A DNA stretch of 51,071 nt from Dehalococcoidales bacterium (GCA_030690265.1 JAUYHA010000020.1:1-51071), one strand, 5' to 3'. Shown: positions 1 to 8,283, counted from the first letter of the stretch. The notes: generated by a model from the letters alone, not told the origin. Translations and numbers: made by a program.

Positions 1-97
1 GGTGAGAAGTATAGATGGAGGGACGCAGCCTCCCGGACAATATAGTAATAAAAATAAGCACTATGCCAAAATCTTCTGCAACAAGGAGGCGGAATAA

Positions 98-1212
98 ATG
101 TTTGCATACATACCTAGTCGCAAAAAAGGATATTGTGCCACCAGGTTCCCCGCGCTAGCCAGGCTCGTGGCAGGTAGGGGGGGTGTTGCTCACGGTACTG
201 TTGCTATCCTCACTGTTGGTAGCCGCGCTGCCGGCACTGGCGGCAGCGGTTTCTGGAAGTGTCGTACGTCTACGACCCGCAGAATCGGGCTGTGCCCGAC
301 CCGGTAATTTGGCAGAAGTCCGGGATGCTCAGCCCAACCTTCCGCGCGGACTCGCTGGGCATCCTCGACCCCGACAGCGTCTCGAAGCTGATCTACTTTC
401 ACGATACGAGCGCGGCCTTTGCGGGCGCTCAGAACAACCGGACGGCGAGCTTCAAGGTTCGACTGAAGGCAGCGCCGATCGACAACGGCTCGCCCGCGTT
501 TAACGATCACGTAGCCGCCGGTCGCGTGATCCTCGACGACGGCGTCAAGCGGGCAGAGCTTCAGTTTGCTCGGGAGCCCAACGCGCCTTTCGCGCGGATC
601 ATCAAGTTGGGCGGAAACGCTCCGGGTCTGCCGATTCCGTTCATATGGGACAATGGAATATTCGCGACCTACGAGATTAGCCGCGCGACCGACGGCACGA
701 TGACGGTGAACATCGTCAGCAGCGACCCGGCGATTCCTCCAGCGAGCAAGACGTATTTGCCCGATGATCTCGCGGCCACGGACGGAGCCGCGATGTTTGC
801 CTGGGGCGCCGCCGAGATCGGCGGCGGAGGCTTCGGCTTCAGCGAGGCCATCGGCCGGGTCGACTCGGTCGAGACGAACTTCGAGGTTGAGATCGACATC
901 AAGCCAGGCAGCGACCCCAACAGCATCAACCCCAAGAGCAAGGGTGTAATCCCGGTGGCTATCCTGACTACCCCCGATTTCGATGCGAGTACTGTTGACC
1001 CCGATACTGTTCGCTTCGGCCCTGATGAGGCTGAGGCTGTTCACTGGGCTCTTGAGGATGTGGACCGTGATGGTGACACTGACATGATACTGCACTTCAA
1101 GACCCAAGACACTGGTATCCAAGCGGGTGATACTGAAGCCACTCTTACTGGTGAACCGGTAGGAGGCCAAGTTTTCGCGGGCACCGACTCGGTGAGGACT
1201 GTGGGCAAGTAA
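98..1212 (+). pseudogene. Secreted beta-rich protein gene broken by two apparent frameshifts
   Basis: An AGGAGG ribosome site at 84-89 precedes ATG 98, but no single frame covers the gene. Frame 2 runs from 98 to a run of seven G at 177-183. Frame 3 then supplies a clear signal peptide (from 183, VLLTVLLLSSLL..ALPALAAA), and frame 1 carries the mature part from about 256 to the stop at 1212 (about 317 residues from GTG 259). Each step needs one base skipped. The last 100 residues are a repeat-like module starting EIDIKPGSDPNSINP and including VIPVAILTT, which I recognise as a recurring C-terminal module of secreted proteins in Chloroflexota and archaea. It has no known enzymatic role. Codon use is far more GC-rich at third positions than in the rest of the window. 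It is either a real pseudogene, a phase-variable gene, or two sequencing errors. Function unknown. Confidence 0.6.
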
Positions 1213-1255
1213 AGTTTAAGTCCATAGCTCAAGTTTTAGATTAACTAGGCATTAG

Positions 1256-1936
1256 GTGAGGGAGTCCCTTCGGGGCAATAGCCCCGAAGGCTCCACCCGG
1301 ATTGACCCCGAACGTGGCGCTCCCCAGTCGGACATAAACTACGAATACAAGGTCTCCTTGGCCACGGCCACGGCTCGAACTCGGGCTGAAAAGAGAATCA
1401 GTAACCTGGCGCTTCGCTGGCAGGATGTTGACCTGCTATTACTTCAGGTTTCAGTTAACAGGTCTTTGCATCAGGTAAAAGGCGGTCGAACTATTTTCAG
1501 ACAACCCAAGACCGAAAAGAGCCGGAGAATGATTGCTTTAACACCCTCAACGGCTACTCTGTTACAGGAATACCACGATTCTCAAAACATCCTGCGGGAA
1601 TCTCTAGGCTATTCGAAGTTGACCGAGACTGACCTAGTGTTTTGCCAGTATGACGGAAAGCCATTCCTACCGAATACCGTCACACATAATTGGATTAAGC
1701 TCGTTCGCCGGGCCGGACTCAGCGGTGTCCGTCTACACGATGCCCGACATACCCACGCCTCTTTGATGCTGAAAAGGGGTATCCATCCCAAGATAGTCCA
1801 AGAGAGGCTAGGCCATTCCAGCATTCAGATAACCCTCGACACCTACAGCCATGTAGCGCCAGGATTGCAGCAGAGTGCTGCCGAAACGTTTGACAGTATA
1901 GTCCTACCCAAGAAACCTGTTTCAGAATTGGTTTAG
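1256..1936 (+). pseudogene. Truncated tyrosine recombinase (phage-type integrase) remnant
   Basis: Only the catalytic half of a tyrosine recombinase is recognisable. From residue 50 on it reads LALRWQDVDL, then the H-x-x-R box (H161, R164), the LGH motif (H187) and the tyrosine nucleophile (Y197 in DTYSH). The first 45 residues do not resemble an integrase, and the box I region (KRISNLALRW) is irregular, so the arm-binding and core-binding domains are missing. It ends 74 bp from the 3' end of tRNA-Arg and points toward it, the usual place for an element integrase. It is therefore probably the decayed end of an element once inserted at that tRNA. A hairpin (1267-1290) lies within its nominal N-terminus, another sign that the 5' part is not real coding sequence. 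Confidence 0.75.
1267..1290. repeat. 10-bp perfect hairpin in the degenerate start of the integrase remnant
   Basis: CCTTCGGGGC and GCCCCGAAGG pair around the loop AATA. No T-tract follows, so it is not a convincing terminator. It may mark the junction between the decayed secreted-protein gene and the integrase remnant. Confidence 0.5.
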
Positions 1937-1951
1937 TGCCAAATTAGTGCC
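1933..1951. repeat. Pair of TTAGTGCC repeats, 11 bp apart, at the integrase stop
   Basis: TTAGTGCC occurs at 1933-1940 and 1944-1951, an 11-bp period, i.e. about one helical turn. The first copy covers the integrase stop codon. Repeats of this spacing between an int gene and its tRNA target resemble arm-type integrase binding sites. The same arrangement with a different sequence occurs in the element at 21450. Confidence 0.4.
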
Positions 1952-1958
1952 ATTTAAC

Positions 1959-1996
1959 AAAAGACCCCTTACGCAAACAACAGTAAGGGGTCTTTT
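1959..1996. terminator. Bidirectional intrinsic terminator between int remnant and tRNA-Arg
   Basis: A 14-bp perfect stem (1959-1972 with 1983-1996) around a 10-base loop begins with AAAA and ends with TTTTT. It can terminate both the plus-strand integrase remnant and the minus-strand tRNA-Arg transcript. Confidence 0.8.
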
Positions 1997-2009
1997 TGGC
2001 TTTAAAAAG

Positions 2010-2085
2010 TGGCGCGCCTGGGGGGATTCGAACCCACGACCCCCGGTTCCGAAGACCGATGCTCTATCCACTGAGCTACAGGCGC
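2010..2085 (-). tRNA. tRNA-Arg (anticodon TCG)
   Basis: The minus strand folds as a full cloverleaf. The acceptor GCGCCTG pairs with CAGGCGC, the anticodon loop CTTCGGA gives TCG, the T-loop is GTTCGAATC, and CCA is encoded at 2010-2012. It reads CGA codons. An integrase remnant lies just past its 3' end, so this tRNA has served as an integration target. Confidence 0.95.
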
Positions 2086-2144
2086 CCGAAGCCAATATGA
2101 TTTCAGTGAGCGGGACGAACACTCCTTCAAAAAGGAGACCTATT

Positions 2145-3005
2145 CTATTTCCGAATCATATAGTAGTCAAAGGGCGCCCGGGCTGATTTAGCCGGTACTA
2201 TTGCCGGCCAGCCAATGGCAATATGCATGGCAATCTCGATATTATCGTCATGGAGACCCCACTGCTCCTTGAACTTGACATCGGTGCCACCCCGCTTGCT
2301 CAGCCAGCAGCCACCCAGACCGAGGGCGTGGGCCATCAGCAACATATGGTCACCCGCTGCGGCACAGTCATAACCGCGGTTCTGCGGCACTGCCTCAGGC
2401 AGATCCTGACCGACGACGGCAGTTGGCCTGTTATCATAAGCGATAACAATGATGACTGCGTTTTCAGTGGAGATATCGCTCCAGCAGCAGCGCTTTTCTT
2501 CTTCGGTCTTGAGTACGATAAAGCGCACCTCATCAAGATTACAACCGATAGGTGCCATTATCCCGGCTTCAATAACTTTATCAATCATCCAGTCAGGGAC
2601 TTCTTTCTTGACCCAATCGCGGACCGAGTGGCGCCCCCAGATTAACTTATGGACAACCTTAATCTCATCCTCAGTAAAAGGCTCAGGGAGAAGGTCAGCA
2701 ATATCAGGTTTTTCCCCGGCGCGAACCTTGGCGGCAGCATCGAGATACATCTGGCACCATTTGATATCAGGCTCGTCTTCCGGATACCCCCTCTCCCGCC
2801 AGACATCGAAGACTATCTGAGCCTGCATGCCAAAACCGGCTATCTCCCGCCCTTTCCATTTGAGCAGAGTCGGATAGAGCGGTACTTCAATGTTATGGTG
2901 CGTCCTTTCGTGGAGCAGCCCGCGCAGTGATACCTCATCCAGTTCCCTGAGGTCTTCTTTAGTATAGTGTTTGAATCCGGTGCTGACCTGAGTAATTTCC
3001 CGCAT
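2145..3005 (-). CDS. Nitroreductase-family flavoprotein with N-terminal extension
   Basis: A 286-residue protein. About residues 120-286 form an FMN-dependent nitroreductase fold: the start motif RHSVRDW, the helix MAPIGCN, and the glycine-rich stretch ALGLGGCWL near the C-terminus. The first ~110 residues (rich in charged residues, with HERTHHNIEVPLYPTLLKWK) lie outside the usual nitroreductase core. The family uses NAD(P)H and FMN to reduce nitro groups, quinones or enones; the substrate here cannot be read from sequence. It follows the ATC-hydrolase-like gene by 35 bp on the same strand, so the two and perhaps the bicupin upstream may be co-transcribed. The start is the ATG at 3005 with AGGTTG-type spacing upstream. 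Confidence 0.8.
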   Translation of the reverse strand: MREITQVSTGFKHYTKEDLRELDEVSLRGLLHERTHHNIEVPLYPTLLKWKGREIAGFGMQAQIVFDVWRERGYPEDEPDIKWCQMYLDAAAKVRAGEKPDIADLLPEPFTEDEIKVVHKLIWGRHSVRDWVKKEVPDWMIDKVIEAGIMAPIGCNLDEVRFIVLKTEEEKRCCWSDISTENAVIIVIAYDNRPTAVVGQDLPEAVPQNRGYDCAAAGDHMLLMAHALGLGGCWLSKRGGTDVKFKEQWGLHDDNIEIAMHIAIGWPAIVPAKSARAPFDYYMIRK

Positions 3006-3040
3006 AACAACCTCCAGAATGTATTACTCTCTGATACTTT

Positions 3041-3592
3041 TTACCGGTCAATGTAAGACCAGTCCCTGTCCTTTTCGGCAAAGTCTTTCCTTTCCTGTTC
3101 AGTAGTCGGCCTGACGACCAGCTCACAGCAGTCATCGCCGTCTGGCAGTGCCCTGGTATGAATCAGTTTGTAACCGGGATTAAAAGCCATGTATTTTGCC
3201 GGGTCCACATAGCAATATAGTCTGCCCAGTTCACCTTCGCCCATCTCATTCCACACTTCTCCCATAACACAGCCATAAGCTCTTCTTCTCGTTTCTCCGG
3301 CTACCTCTACCGTTTCTGCACCAGCGTGCATTCCGTACAAAGGCAGGTCGCTCTTGAAATTTGCCGGTTCGTTATCTCCTCCCTCGGCTTCTGCCCTTGC
3401 TTTAGCTTCCTCGCCAATCCTGATACCGTAGCCTTTAATCGCTTTAAGGACTAGTTCTTTGCCTTTTTCTTCACCCAGCTCGTTAATCAATGTCCGGGCA
3501 AAAGCAATGTGTAACAGTCCCAGTCTGGCACAAACCTTTCTTACCTGTTCCCTGGCTTCTTCCAGAGGCACGGTTTTTTTCTCTCCAGTCAT
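3041..3592 (-). CDS. L-2-amino-thiazoline-4-carboxylic acid hydrolase-like protein
   Basis: A 183-residue soluble protein matching the ATC-hydrolase-like family in overall pattern: an N-terminal helical region (LLHIAFARTLINELGEEKGKE), a central region, and a C-terminal sheet with YGCVMGEVW and a CCELVV strand. The founding members open the thiazoline ring of ATC on the way to cysteine. Many distant relatives, common in anaerobes, have no tested function, so the name gives a family and not a reaction. Conserved cysteines are visible in YGCVMG, RLYCYV and DDCCEL. It lies between the bicupin and the nitroreductase, all on the minus strand. Confidence 0.65.
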   Translation of the reverse strand: MTGEKKTVPLEEAREQVRKVCARLGLLHIAFARTLINELGEEKGKELVLKAIKGYGIRIGEEAKARAEAEGGDNEPANFKSDLPLYGMHAGAETVEVAGETRRRAYGCVMGEVWNEMGEGELGRLYCYVDPAKYMAFNPGYKLIHTRALPDGDDCCELVVRPTTEQERKDFAEKDRDWSYIDR

Positions 3593-3664
3593 TTACACAC
3601 CCCATTCTCCCCATTACGCTTTGTATCAAAGTTAATTCGCCGGTTCACCACAGCCCCACCCAGA

Positions 3665-3701
3665 TTCTTCGTCGTCCTTCCTTTGGAAGGACGACGAAGA
3701 A
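3665..3701. repeat. 17-bp perfect palindrome, dispersed repeat family C
   Basis: A 17-bp arm (3665-3681, TTCTTCGTCGTCCTTCC) pairs perfectly with 3685-3701 around the loop TTT. A decayed copy of the same unit occurs at 5109-5150. It lies between the bicupin stop (3768) and the ATC-hydrolase-like gene and has no T-tract on the minus strand. Confidence 0.7.
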
Positions 3702-3767
3702 CGACATTTAATACAAGACTCGTTACCCTCGGATTTAATAAAATCTTTTTTACTGCCGTTGGCTATT

Positions 3768-4952
3768 CTAATAGATACCGCCGGTTAGATGGGATTCCTT
3801 AAACGGGTCAGTCCGATAAACCACCGGCTTCATAGCGAATTCGACGCTGTTTTTCTTTATCTCCCTTTGAAACATCTGCCGTATCTCCGTGTCTTCGTCT
3901 TCGTATTCGATGACTCTGCCACCCTCCCGTATGCTGGGACTCGATGCTCCGGCGGCCCGTCCGGTGATGGTAGGCAGCTCGATGCCGAGCCCACCACCCG
4001 TCACCGCCAGGTGCTGGGCCGGTTCATTTCCGGTGTTAAAGTGCTGGTGGAACCACTCGGTGGGAGGACAGTAGATACTGTCAGGCTTCCAGTTTATCTT
4101 TTCCACCATTTCTCCATATCCGTCCTGATAAGGATGGATGCCGTACTGGCGGTGCCAGACCAGGACATAGCCTTCAGACCTCAAGCCAACAAGTATAGCT
4201 CCGGGCCCGTGGTAGTGGGCTTTATGATAAATCCCCACCGGCCATTCTGATGTGTGCACCCCGGCGAAGGAAGCCAAAATAATATAGGTCTGCTTTCCGC
4301 CCTCAACTTTCCAGGGAGACAGATAATCACCGACCACTGCGTGCAAATCGGGCACGAAGTTCGTTTCCCAGCGGGTACCGCGGGTCTCCCCGCTTGCCAG
4401 TTCCTGCTTGGAACGGGCCTCACCAGCCACGAAAAAATCTGCCTGTCCCGAGTAACGGTCGGTGAAGTTATGGTCACAATTGAAAACGAACTCCGTCTCA
4501 CGGAAGAGGGTCATTGCCAGAGGAGCGCTGGTCTGGGCGAAGATGAGCACCGGCTCCCGTCCTCCATTAACCAGTCTGTGACTGGTATTCAATGGTATAG
4601 CAAATAAAGCTCCCTTGCCCCACTCAAAGGTGCGCTTTGGCTGACCTTCCTGCCACACCTCCGTTAAACCTCGACCCCGCATAACATAAAGAAGCTCTTC
4701 GTAGAGGTGCTTCTCCGGCTCCAGTGACCCGCCGGCAGGTATCTCCACCACATAGAGGCCCTTCCTCGCCTGCTTCGTTCCCTCCATTTCGATAAAAGTA
4801 CCCAGACCTCCCATACGGCCCCAGGGCTTCCTCGGCAACTCGTTAACATCTTCTATACCGACCATGGTTTGATAGATTGGTATCCCTTCGCTCTTCATCC
4901 ACTCATCGTAAATCCCGCCACCGAACCCTTCCCTGGCTGGTCTTTGCTGCAT
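3768..4952 (-). CDS. Two-domain cupin protein (bicupin), copy 1 of 3
   Basis: A 394-residue protein with two beta-barrel cupin domains. The first is near residues 60-160 (GGSLEPEKHLYEELLYVMRG, then a HRLVNGG second motif). The second is near 240-330 (YHKAHYHGPGAI, then WFHQHFNTGNEPAQH). The His-rich second barrel looks able to hold a metal, while the first keeps only part of the ligand set. N- and C-terminal flanks (YDEWMKSEGIPIYQ at the start, REIKKNSVEFAM near the end) are shared with the products at 44866-46113 and 46163-47287, so the three are paralogues. Bicupins include dioxygenases and isomerases, but I cannot assign a reaction. I recall relatives being annotated as ethanolamine ammonia-lyase-activating proteins, and the eutA neighbour of the other two copies fits that label. 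Confidence 0.8.
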   Translation of the reverse strand: MQQRPAREGFGGGIYDEWMKSEGIPIYQTMVGIEDVNELPRKPWGRMGGLGTFIEMEGTKQARKGLYVVEIPAGGSLEPEKHLYEELLYVMRGRGLTEVWQEGQPKRTFEWGKGALFAIPLNTSHRLVNGGREPVLIFAQTSAPLAMTLFRETEFVFNCDHNFTDRYSGQADFFVAGEARSKQELASGETRGTRWETNFVPDLHAVVGDYLSPWKVEGGKQTYIILASFAGVHTSEWPVGIYHKAHYHGPGAILVGLRSEGYVLVWHRQYGIHPYQDGYGEMVEKINWKPDSIYCPPTEWFHQHFNTGNEPAQHLAVTGGGLGIELPTITGRAAGASSPSIREGGRVIEYEDEDTEIRQMFQREIKKNSVEFAMKPVVYRTDPFKESHLTGGIY

Positions 4953-5108
4953 GTCCTGCCTCCTTTTAAATTAATATTGTCTTTGCGCCCTATCTGGCTA
5001 ATTCTAGAAATAGGTGGAGAAAAAGTCAAAAATGGAGCCTGAGAGATTGTTTAAATAACTTTTCCCCTTCATTCTGACCTTGAACGGAGTGAAGGGAAAG
5101 AATCTCAG

Positions 5109-5150
5109 AGATTCTTCGTCGTCCTTACCTGGAAGGACTCCTCAGAATGA
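5109..5150. repeat. Decayed copy of palindromic repeat family C
   Basis: AGATTCTTCGTCGTCCTT is followed by an imperfect return arm (GGAAGGACTCCTCAGAATG). It matches the perfect palindrome at 3665-3701 in its left arm and has diverged in its right arm. It lies between the coaE stop and the bicupin start. Confidence 0.55.
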
Positions 5151-5155
5151 CATTA

Positions 5156-5773
5156 CTAAACGACCTCTAGCCTTTTCCATAGCTCTTTTACCTTTGCCCT
5201 CACTTCATCAAGGTCACCATCATTATTTATTACCGCGTCAGCATATTTTACCCGTTCCTCGTCGGAGAGCTGAGAGCTCATACGAGCCACAGCCTGCTCT
5301 TCCTCCAGACCACGCTGCTCTTTGAGGCGCTTAATCACCGTGGCTTTAGAGACGGCAATAACCCAGACTTCATCTACCTGAGGAGTCCACCTGCCTTCGG
5401 TGCGGATTACTTCCGGCGGTGCCGGCATGACACAATCAACCACCACCATATTTGCTCCCTGCCGGCGGTATTCTTCAATCCGGGCTTTCATCAGAGCAAT
5501 CATCCGGGGACGGATAATTTTATTCAGCCGTGATAAAGACTCAGCATTGCCGAACACCACCTCGCCAAGCTTTTTACGGTCAATCTCGCCGCCGGGGGTA
5601 AGAATCTCCTGCCCGAAAGCCACCACCAGCTCACGCCAGGCTTCGGTATCTGTAAAGACTTCATGCCCCGCTTTATCGGCATCTATAAGCACGGCACCCA
5701 GTTCAGTAAGATACCGGGAGATGGTGCTCTTGCCACTACCTATACCACCGGCAAGACCGATAACCTTTGTCAT
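5156..5773 (-). CDS. coaE: Dephospho-CoA kinase
   Basis: A 205-residue P-loop kinase that phosphorylates the 3'-hydroxyl of dephospho-CoA, the last step of coenzyme A synthesis in the cytoplasm. The Walker A motif is GGIGSGKS at residues 9-16. It is followed by the family pattern LIDADKAGHEVF and the lid region with VIKRLKEQRGL. Length is typical (about 200). It starts at ATG 5773 and ends near a decayed palindromic repeat. It is separated from the bicupin by about 200 bp and stands alone. Confidence 0.95.
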   Translation of the reverse strand: MTKVIGLAGGIGSGKSTISRYLTELGAVLIDADKAGHEVFTDTEAWRELVVAFGQEILTPGGEIDRKKLGEVVFGNAESLSRLNKIIRPRMIALMKARIEEYRRQGANMVVVDCVMPAPPEVIRTEGRWTPQVDEVWVIAVSKATVIKRLKEQRGLEEEQAVARMSSQLSDEERVKYADAVINNDGDLDEVRAKVKELWKRLEVV

Positions 5774-5895
5774 ACTCGCCTTGCCAGTCTATCATCCGGT
5801 AGTCGCCCGGTCAATAGACTGAGGGTATTCAAGCGGTAACTGAAGTAGTGACTATCTCCCGACGAGGGAAATCAGATAGAGCATAATAAATAAAG

Positions 5896-5940
5896 GACTG
5901 ATTTTTAGCCATATTAGAGGAATAAACTGGCTAATCAGTC
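5896..5940 (-). terminator. Intrinsic terminator downstream of tRNA-His
   Basis: On the minus strand a 13-bp stem (GACTGATTAGCCA with TGGCTA-AAA-ATCAGTC, a three-base bulge) is followed by CTTTATTTATT. It sits just past the 3' end of tRNA-His. Confidence 0.6.
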
Positions 5941-5969
5941 TTATTAAATCACTGCTTATGAAAATGTTT

Positions 5970-6046
5970 TGGGGTGAGTGAAGGGATTCGAACCCTCGCT
6001 CTCCAGGGCCACAACCTGGCGCCTTAACCGCTAGGCGACACTCACC
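5970..6046 (-). tRNA. tRNA-His (anticodon GTG)
   Basis: The cloverleaf on the minus strand has acceptor GTGAGTG pairing with CACTCAC and anticodon loop TTGTGGC, giving GTG. It has the His-specific extra G at position -1 (6046) facing C73, and an encoded CCA at 5970-5972. Confidence 0.95.
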
Positions 6047-6071
6047 ATAACCGGCAGATAATTTCTTTTAA

Positions 6072-7424
6072 TTATATCGCTTTGGGAGCCAGTTCACCAG
6101 CCCCGGCTCTAACCGATGTCTTTCTCCGGTAGCTGCTCAAGCCCACCCTTTGAAAAACCTCATCTACATAGCGCAGGTAATAGCTGTCATCAAAAAGCGG
6201 TTCAAGCTCTTCCGAAGGTAAGCTGGCAGTAACCTCCGGGTCGGCTTTGAGCAGAGTGAGAAAGTTCTTCTTTCCCTGCCAGGCTTTCATAGCGTTACGC
6301 TGGACCAGTTGATAAGCCCGCTGCCGGCTCAGTCCTTTATCAATAAGAGCCAGCATTACCCGCTGGGAGTAAATCAAGCCCCGGGTAAGCTTCATATTGC
6401 TCTTCATCCGCCGGGGAAAAACCTGCAAGCCCTTCATAACCGAGGTAAAAAGGGCGAGTGAATAGTCCACCAAGAGACAGGAATCAGGCAGGATAATGCG
6501 CTCGGTAGAGGAATGGCTGATGTCACGTTCGTGCCACAGGGCAATATTTTCCATTGAGGTTAGAGCATAGCCCCTAACCAGCCGGGCTAAGCCGCACACC
6601 CGCTCACAAAGCTCGGGGTTCCGCTTGTGGGGCATGGCAGAAGAGCCGGTCTGCCCGGAGCTAAATGGTTCCTCTACCTCATGCGTCTCAGTCCGTTGCA
6701 AGCCGCGGATTTCGGTAGCGAATTTCTCCAGCGAGCTGGAAATTATCGCCAGGGTGGTAACAAACTGGGCATGGCGGTCACGCTGCAGGACCTGACTGGA
6801 TATCGGGGCTGGAGCAAGCTTCAGCCTGGCACAGACCTTCTCTTCAAGCTCCGGCGACAGGGTGGCATAAGTGCCTACCGCCCCGGAGATTTTGCCCACT
6901 GCTATCGTCTTCCTGGCTTCGTTAAGTCTCTGCAGATTGCGATTCATTTCCTCATACCAGAGTGCCAGCTTTAAGCCGAAGGAAATCGGTTCGGCGTGGA
7001 CACCATGGGTGCGGCCTATCATCGCTGTATATTTATACTCCAGTGCTTTTTCCGCCAGGACCGAAATAAGTTCCTTGATATCCCGACTCAATATCCCGGC
7101 GGCTTCCACCATTTGCAGGCTGAGGGCGGTATCCATTACATCTGAGGAAGTAAGACCGAGATGAATAAAGCGCGATTCTTCACCCAGGCTTTCGGAAACA
7201 GCACCAAGGAAAGCTGTCATATCATGATGGGTTTCTTTCAGGATTTCCTCCATACGGGTAAGATTGCATTTAGCCAGCCTGATTTTAGGAATTGCCTGAG
7301 CCGGGATGACACCCAGCTCTGCCCAGGCTTCACAGGCAGCTATTTCAACCTCAAGCCACCTGGCAAACTTGTTCTCATCCGACCAGACCTTCTTCATCCG
7401 GGGTCTGGAGTAACGCTCAATCAT
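6072..7424 (-). CDS. purB: Adenylosuccinate lyase
   Basis: A 450-residue enzyme of the fumarase/aspartase superfamily. It removes fumarate from SAICAR and from adenylosuccinate in purine synthesis. The superfamily signature GSSAMPHKRNPELCERV lies at about residues 275-290, and the TSSDVMDTALS and RTHGVHAEP motifs come earlier. I start it at ATG 7424 (MIERYSRPRM) because AGGAGA lies seven bases upstream. The 25 in-frame codons further upstream translate a dispersed CATTGCGAG repeat and are not family-like. purE and purD follow upstream on the same strand, but repeats separate the three. Confidence 0.95.
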   Translation of the reverse strand: MIERYSRPRMKKVWSDENKFARWLEVEIAACEAWAELGVIPAQAIPKIRLAKCNLTRMEEILKETHHDMTAFLGAVSESLGEESRFIHLGLTSSDVMDTALSLQMVEAAGILSRDIKELISVLAEKALEYKYTAMIGRTHGVHAEPISFGLKLALWYEEMNRNLQRLNEARKTIAVGKISGAVGTYATLSPELEEKVCARLKLAPAPISSQVLQRDRHAQFVTTLAIISSSLEKFATEIRGLQRTETHEVEEPFSSGQTGSSAMPHKRNPELCERVCGLARLVRGYALTSMENIALWHERDISHSSTERIILPDSCLLVDYSLALFTSVMKGLQVFPRRMKSNMKLTRGLIYSQRVMLALIDKGLSRQRAYQLVQRNAMKAWQGKKNFLTLLKADPEVTASLPSEELEPLFDDSYYLRYVDEVFQRVGLSSYRRKTSVRAGAGELAPKAI

Positions 7425-7440
7425 TTCCTGTCTCCTAACC

Positions 7441-7624
7441 CTGTCATTGCGAGGGACAAAGTCCCGAAGCAATCCATATAATGTCTTAGAGATTGCCACG
7501 CTTTCACTCTGACCTCGGTCCTCGGACTGAAGGCTCGGCCTGAAGTCTGAACTCGGTCTGAAGACGATAACTCGTTACCGAACCTCGCTACAGGTAATCG
7601 GAACGAGTCGCTCGCAATGACAAA
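7441..7624. repeat. CATTGCGAG-ended dispersed palindromic repeat (family A, copy 1)
   Basis: It begins CTGTCATTGCGAG and ends CTCGCAATGACA, inverted termini shared with 40105-40373, 42072-42103 and 42916-43150. The interior carries iterated CTGAAG/GACCTCGGT-type units. The 7540-7612 stretch is an inverted copy of the interior of the 42916 element (TCGTTACCGAACCTCGCTAC and its complement). Confidence 0.8.
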
Positions 7625-7649
7625 GGTAAGATTGCTTCGCTGGTTCAAA

Positions 7650-8108
7650 CTACCCCCCTTGTAGTTGGTTTCTGTATTTTTCACAGGCTTTTCCTATTTC
7701 GTCATACTTTAAGCCTAAAATCTCCGCCGCCAGATAGGCAGCGTTCTTCACCCCGGCAGTCCCGATAGCCACGGTAGCCACCGGTATTCCGGCGGGCATC
7801 TGAACGATAGAGTAAAGAGCATCAACACCCTTTAAGTCACTGCTGGCTAAGGGCACGCCGATAACCGGCAGGGTCGTCCAGCTGGCCAGGACGCCGGGCA
7901 GGTGAGCGGCTCCTCCGGCGGCGGCAATGATAACCTCGATGCCCCGACTCCGCGCTTCCTGCCCGTATTGCCGGGCTTTCTCCGGGGTACGGTGGGCTGA
8001 TATTATGTCAACTTCATAATCAATACCAAGCTCTTTCAATACATCCAGCGCCGGCTGAACAGCTTCAGTATCCGATTTTGAACCCATAACTACACCGACT
8101 AGAGGCAT
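7650..8108 (-). CDS. purE: N5-carboxyaminoimidazole ribonucleotide mutase
   Basis: A 152-residue class I PurE that moves the carboxyl group of N5-CAIR to give CAIR in purine synthesis. The signature MGSKSD (residues 8-13), the catalytic histidine in SAHRTPE (H39) and the glycine loop [11 protein letters not shown] are all present. The start at ATG 8108 lies ten bases after a GGGGGTGA ribosome site, a leader almost identical to the one in front of cobU at 19430. No purK is seen in the window. Confidence 0.95.
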   Translation of the reverse strand: MPLVGVVMGSKSDTEAVQPALDVLKELGIDYEVDIISAHRTPEKARQYGQEARSRGIEVIIAAAGGAAHLPGVLASWTTLPVIGVPLASSDLKGVDALYSIVQMPAGIPVATVAIGTAGVKNAAYLAAEILGLKYDEIGKACEKYRNQLQGG

Positions 8109-8130
8109 ATTAACTACCTCACCCCCTTAA

Positions 8131-8250
8131 GAGGCTGTCCGAAAACACCGCCAAAAACCATTCTGTCATTCCCGCGAAAGCGGGAATCCAGCGTTACCGC
8201 CCCACCTGGATTCCGTGTCAAGCACGGAATGACAATTTTCAGACAGTCTC
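8131..8250. mobile_element. 120-bp MITE-like element between purE and purD
   Basis: Terminal inverted repeats of 15 bp (8131-8145 and 8236-8250; GAGGCTGTCCGAAAA against GAGACTGTCTGAAAA) match at 13 positions. They enclose two hairpins: ATTCCCGCGAAAGCGGGAAT and ATTCCGTGTCAAGCACGGAAT. The inner hairpin pair (family B) recurs at 50644-50719 and partly at 33484-33535 without these ends. There is no coding capacity. Confidence 0.6.
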
Positions 8251-8263
8251 AGAGAAGTTTTTG

Positions 8264-8282
8264 AAGGGGCTTCGCCCCTTCA
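8264..8282. repeat. GAAGGGGC hairpin at the purD stop
   Basis: GAAGGGGCTTCGCCCCTTC is a perfect 8-bp stem with a tight loop ending two bases before the purD stop codon. Similar GC-rich hairpins recur at 9660-9760 and 38450-38740 (family D). There is no T-tract on the purD strand. Confidence 0.55.
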
Positions 8283-8283
8283 A

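Noticed and set aside
190-1170. A long open frame on the minus strand opposite the secreted-protein gene
   Set aside because: The plus strand shows a recognisable conserved module and signal peptide; the minus product is low-complexity, Arg/Val-rich and unlike any family, as expected for the shadow of a GC-rich gene.
2223-2930. Plus-strand open frames opposite the nitroreductase
   Set aside because: The minus strand carries the family motifs; the plus frames are shadows.
7425-7499. 25 extra codons at the start of purB
   Set aside because: They translate the dispersed CATTGCGAG repeat, and the ribosome site is directly before ATG 7424.
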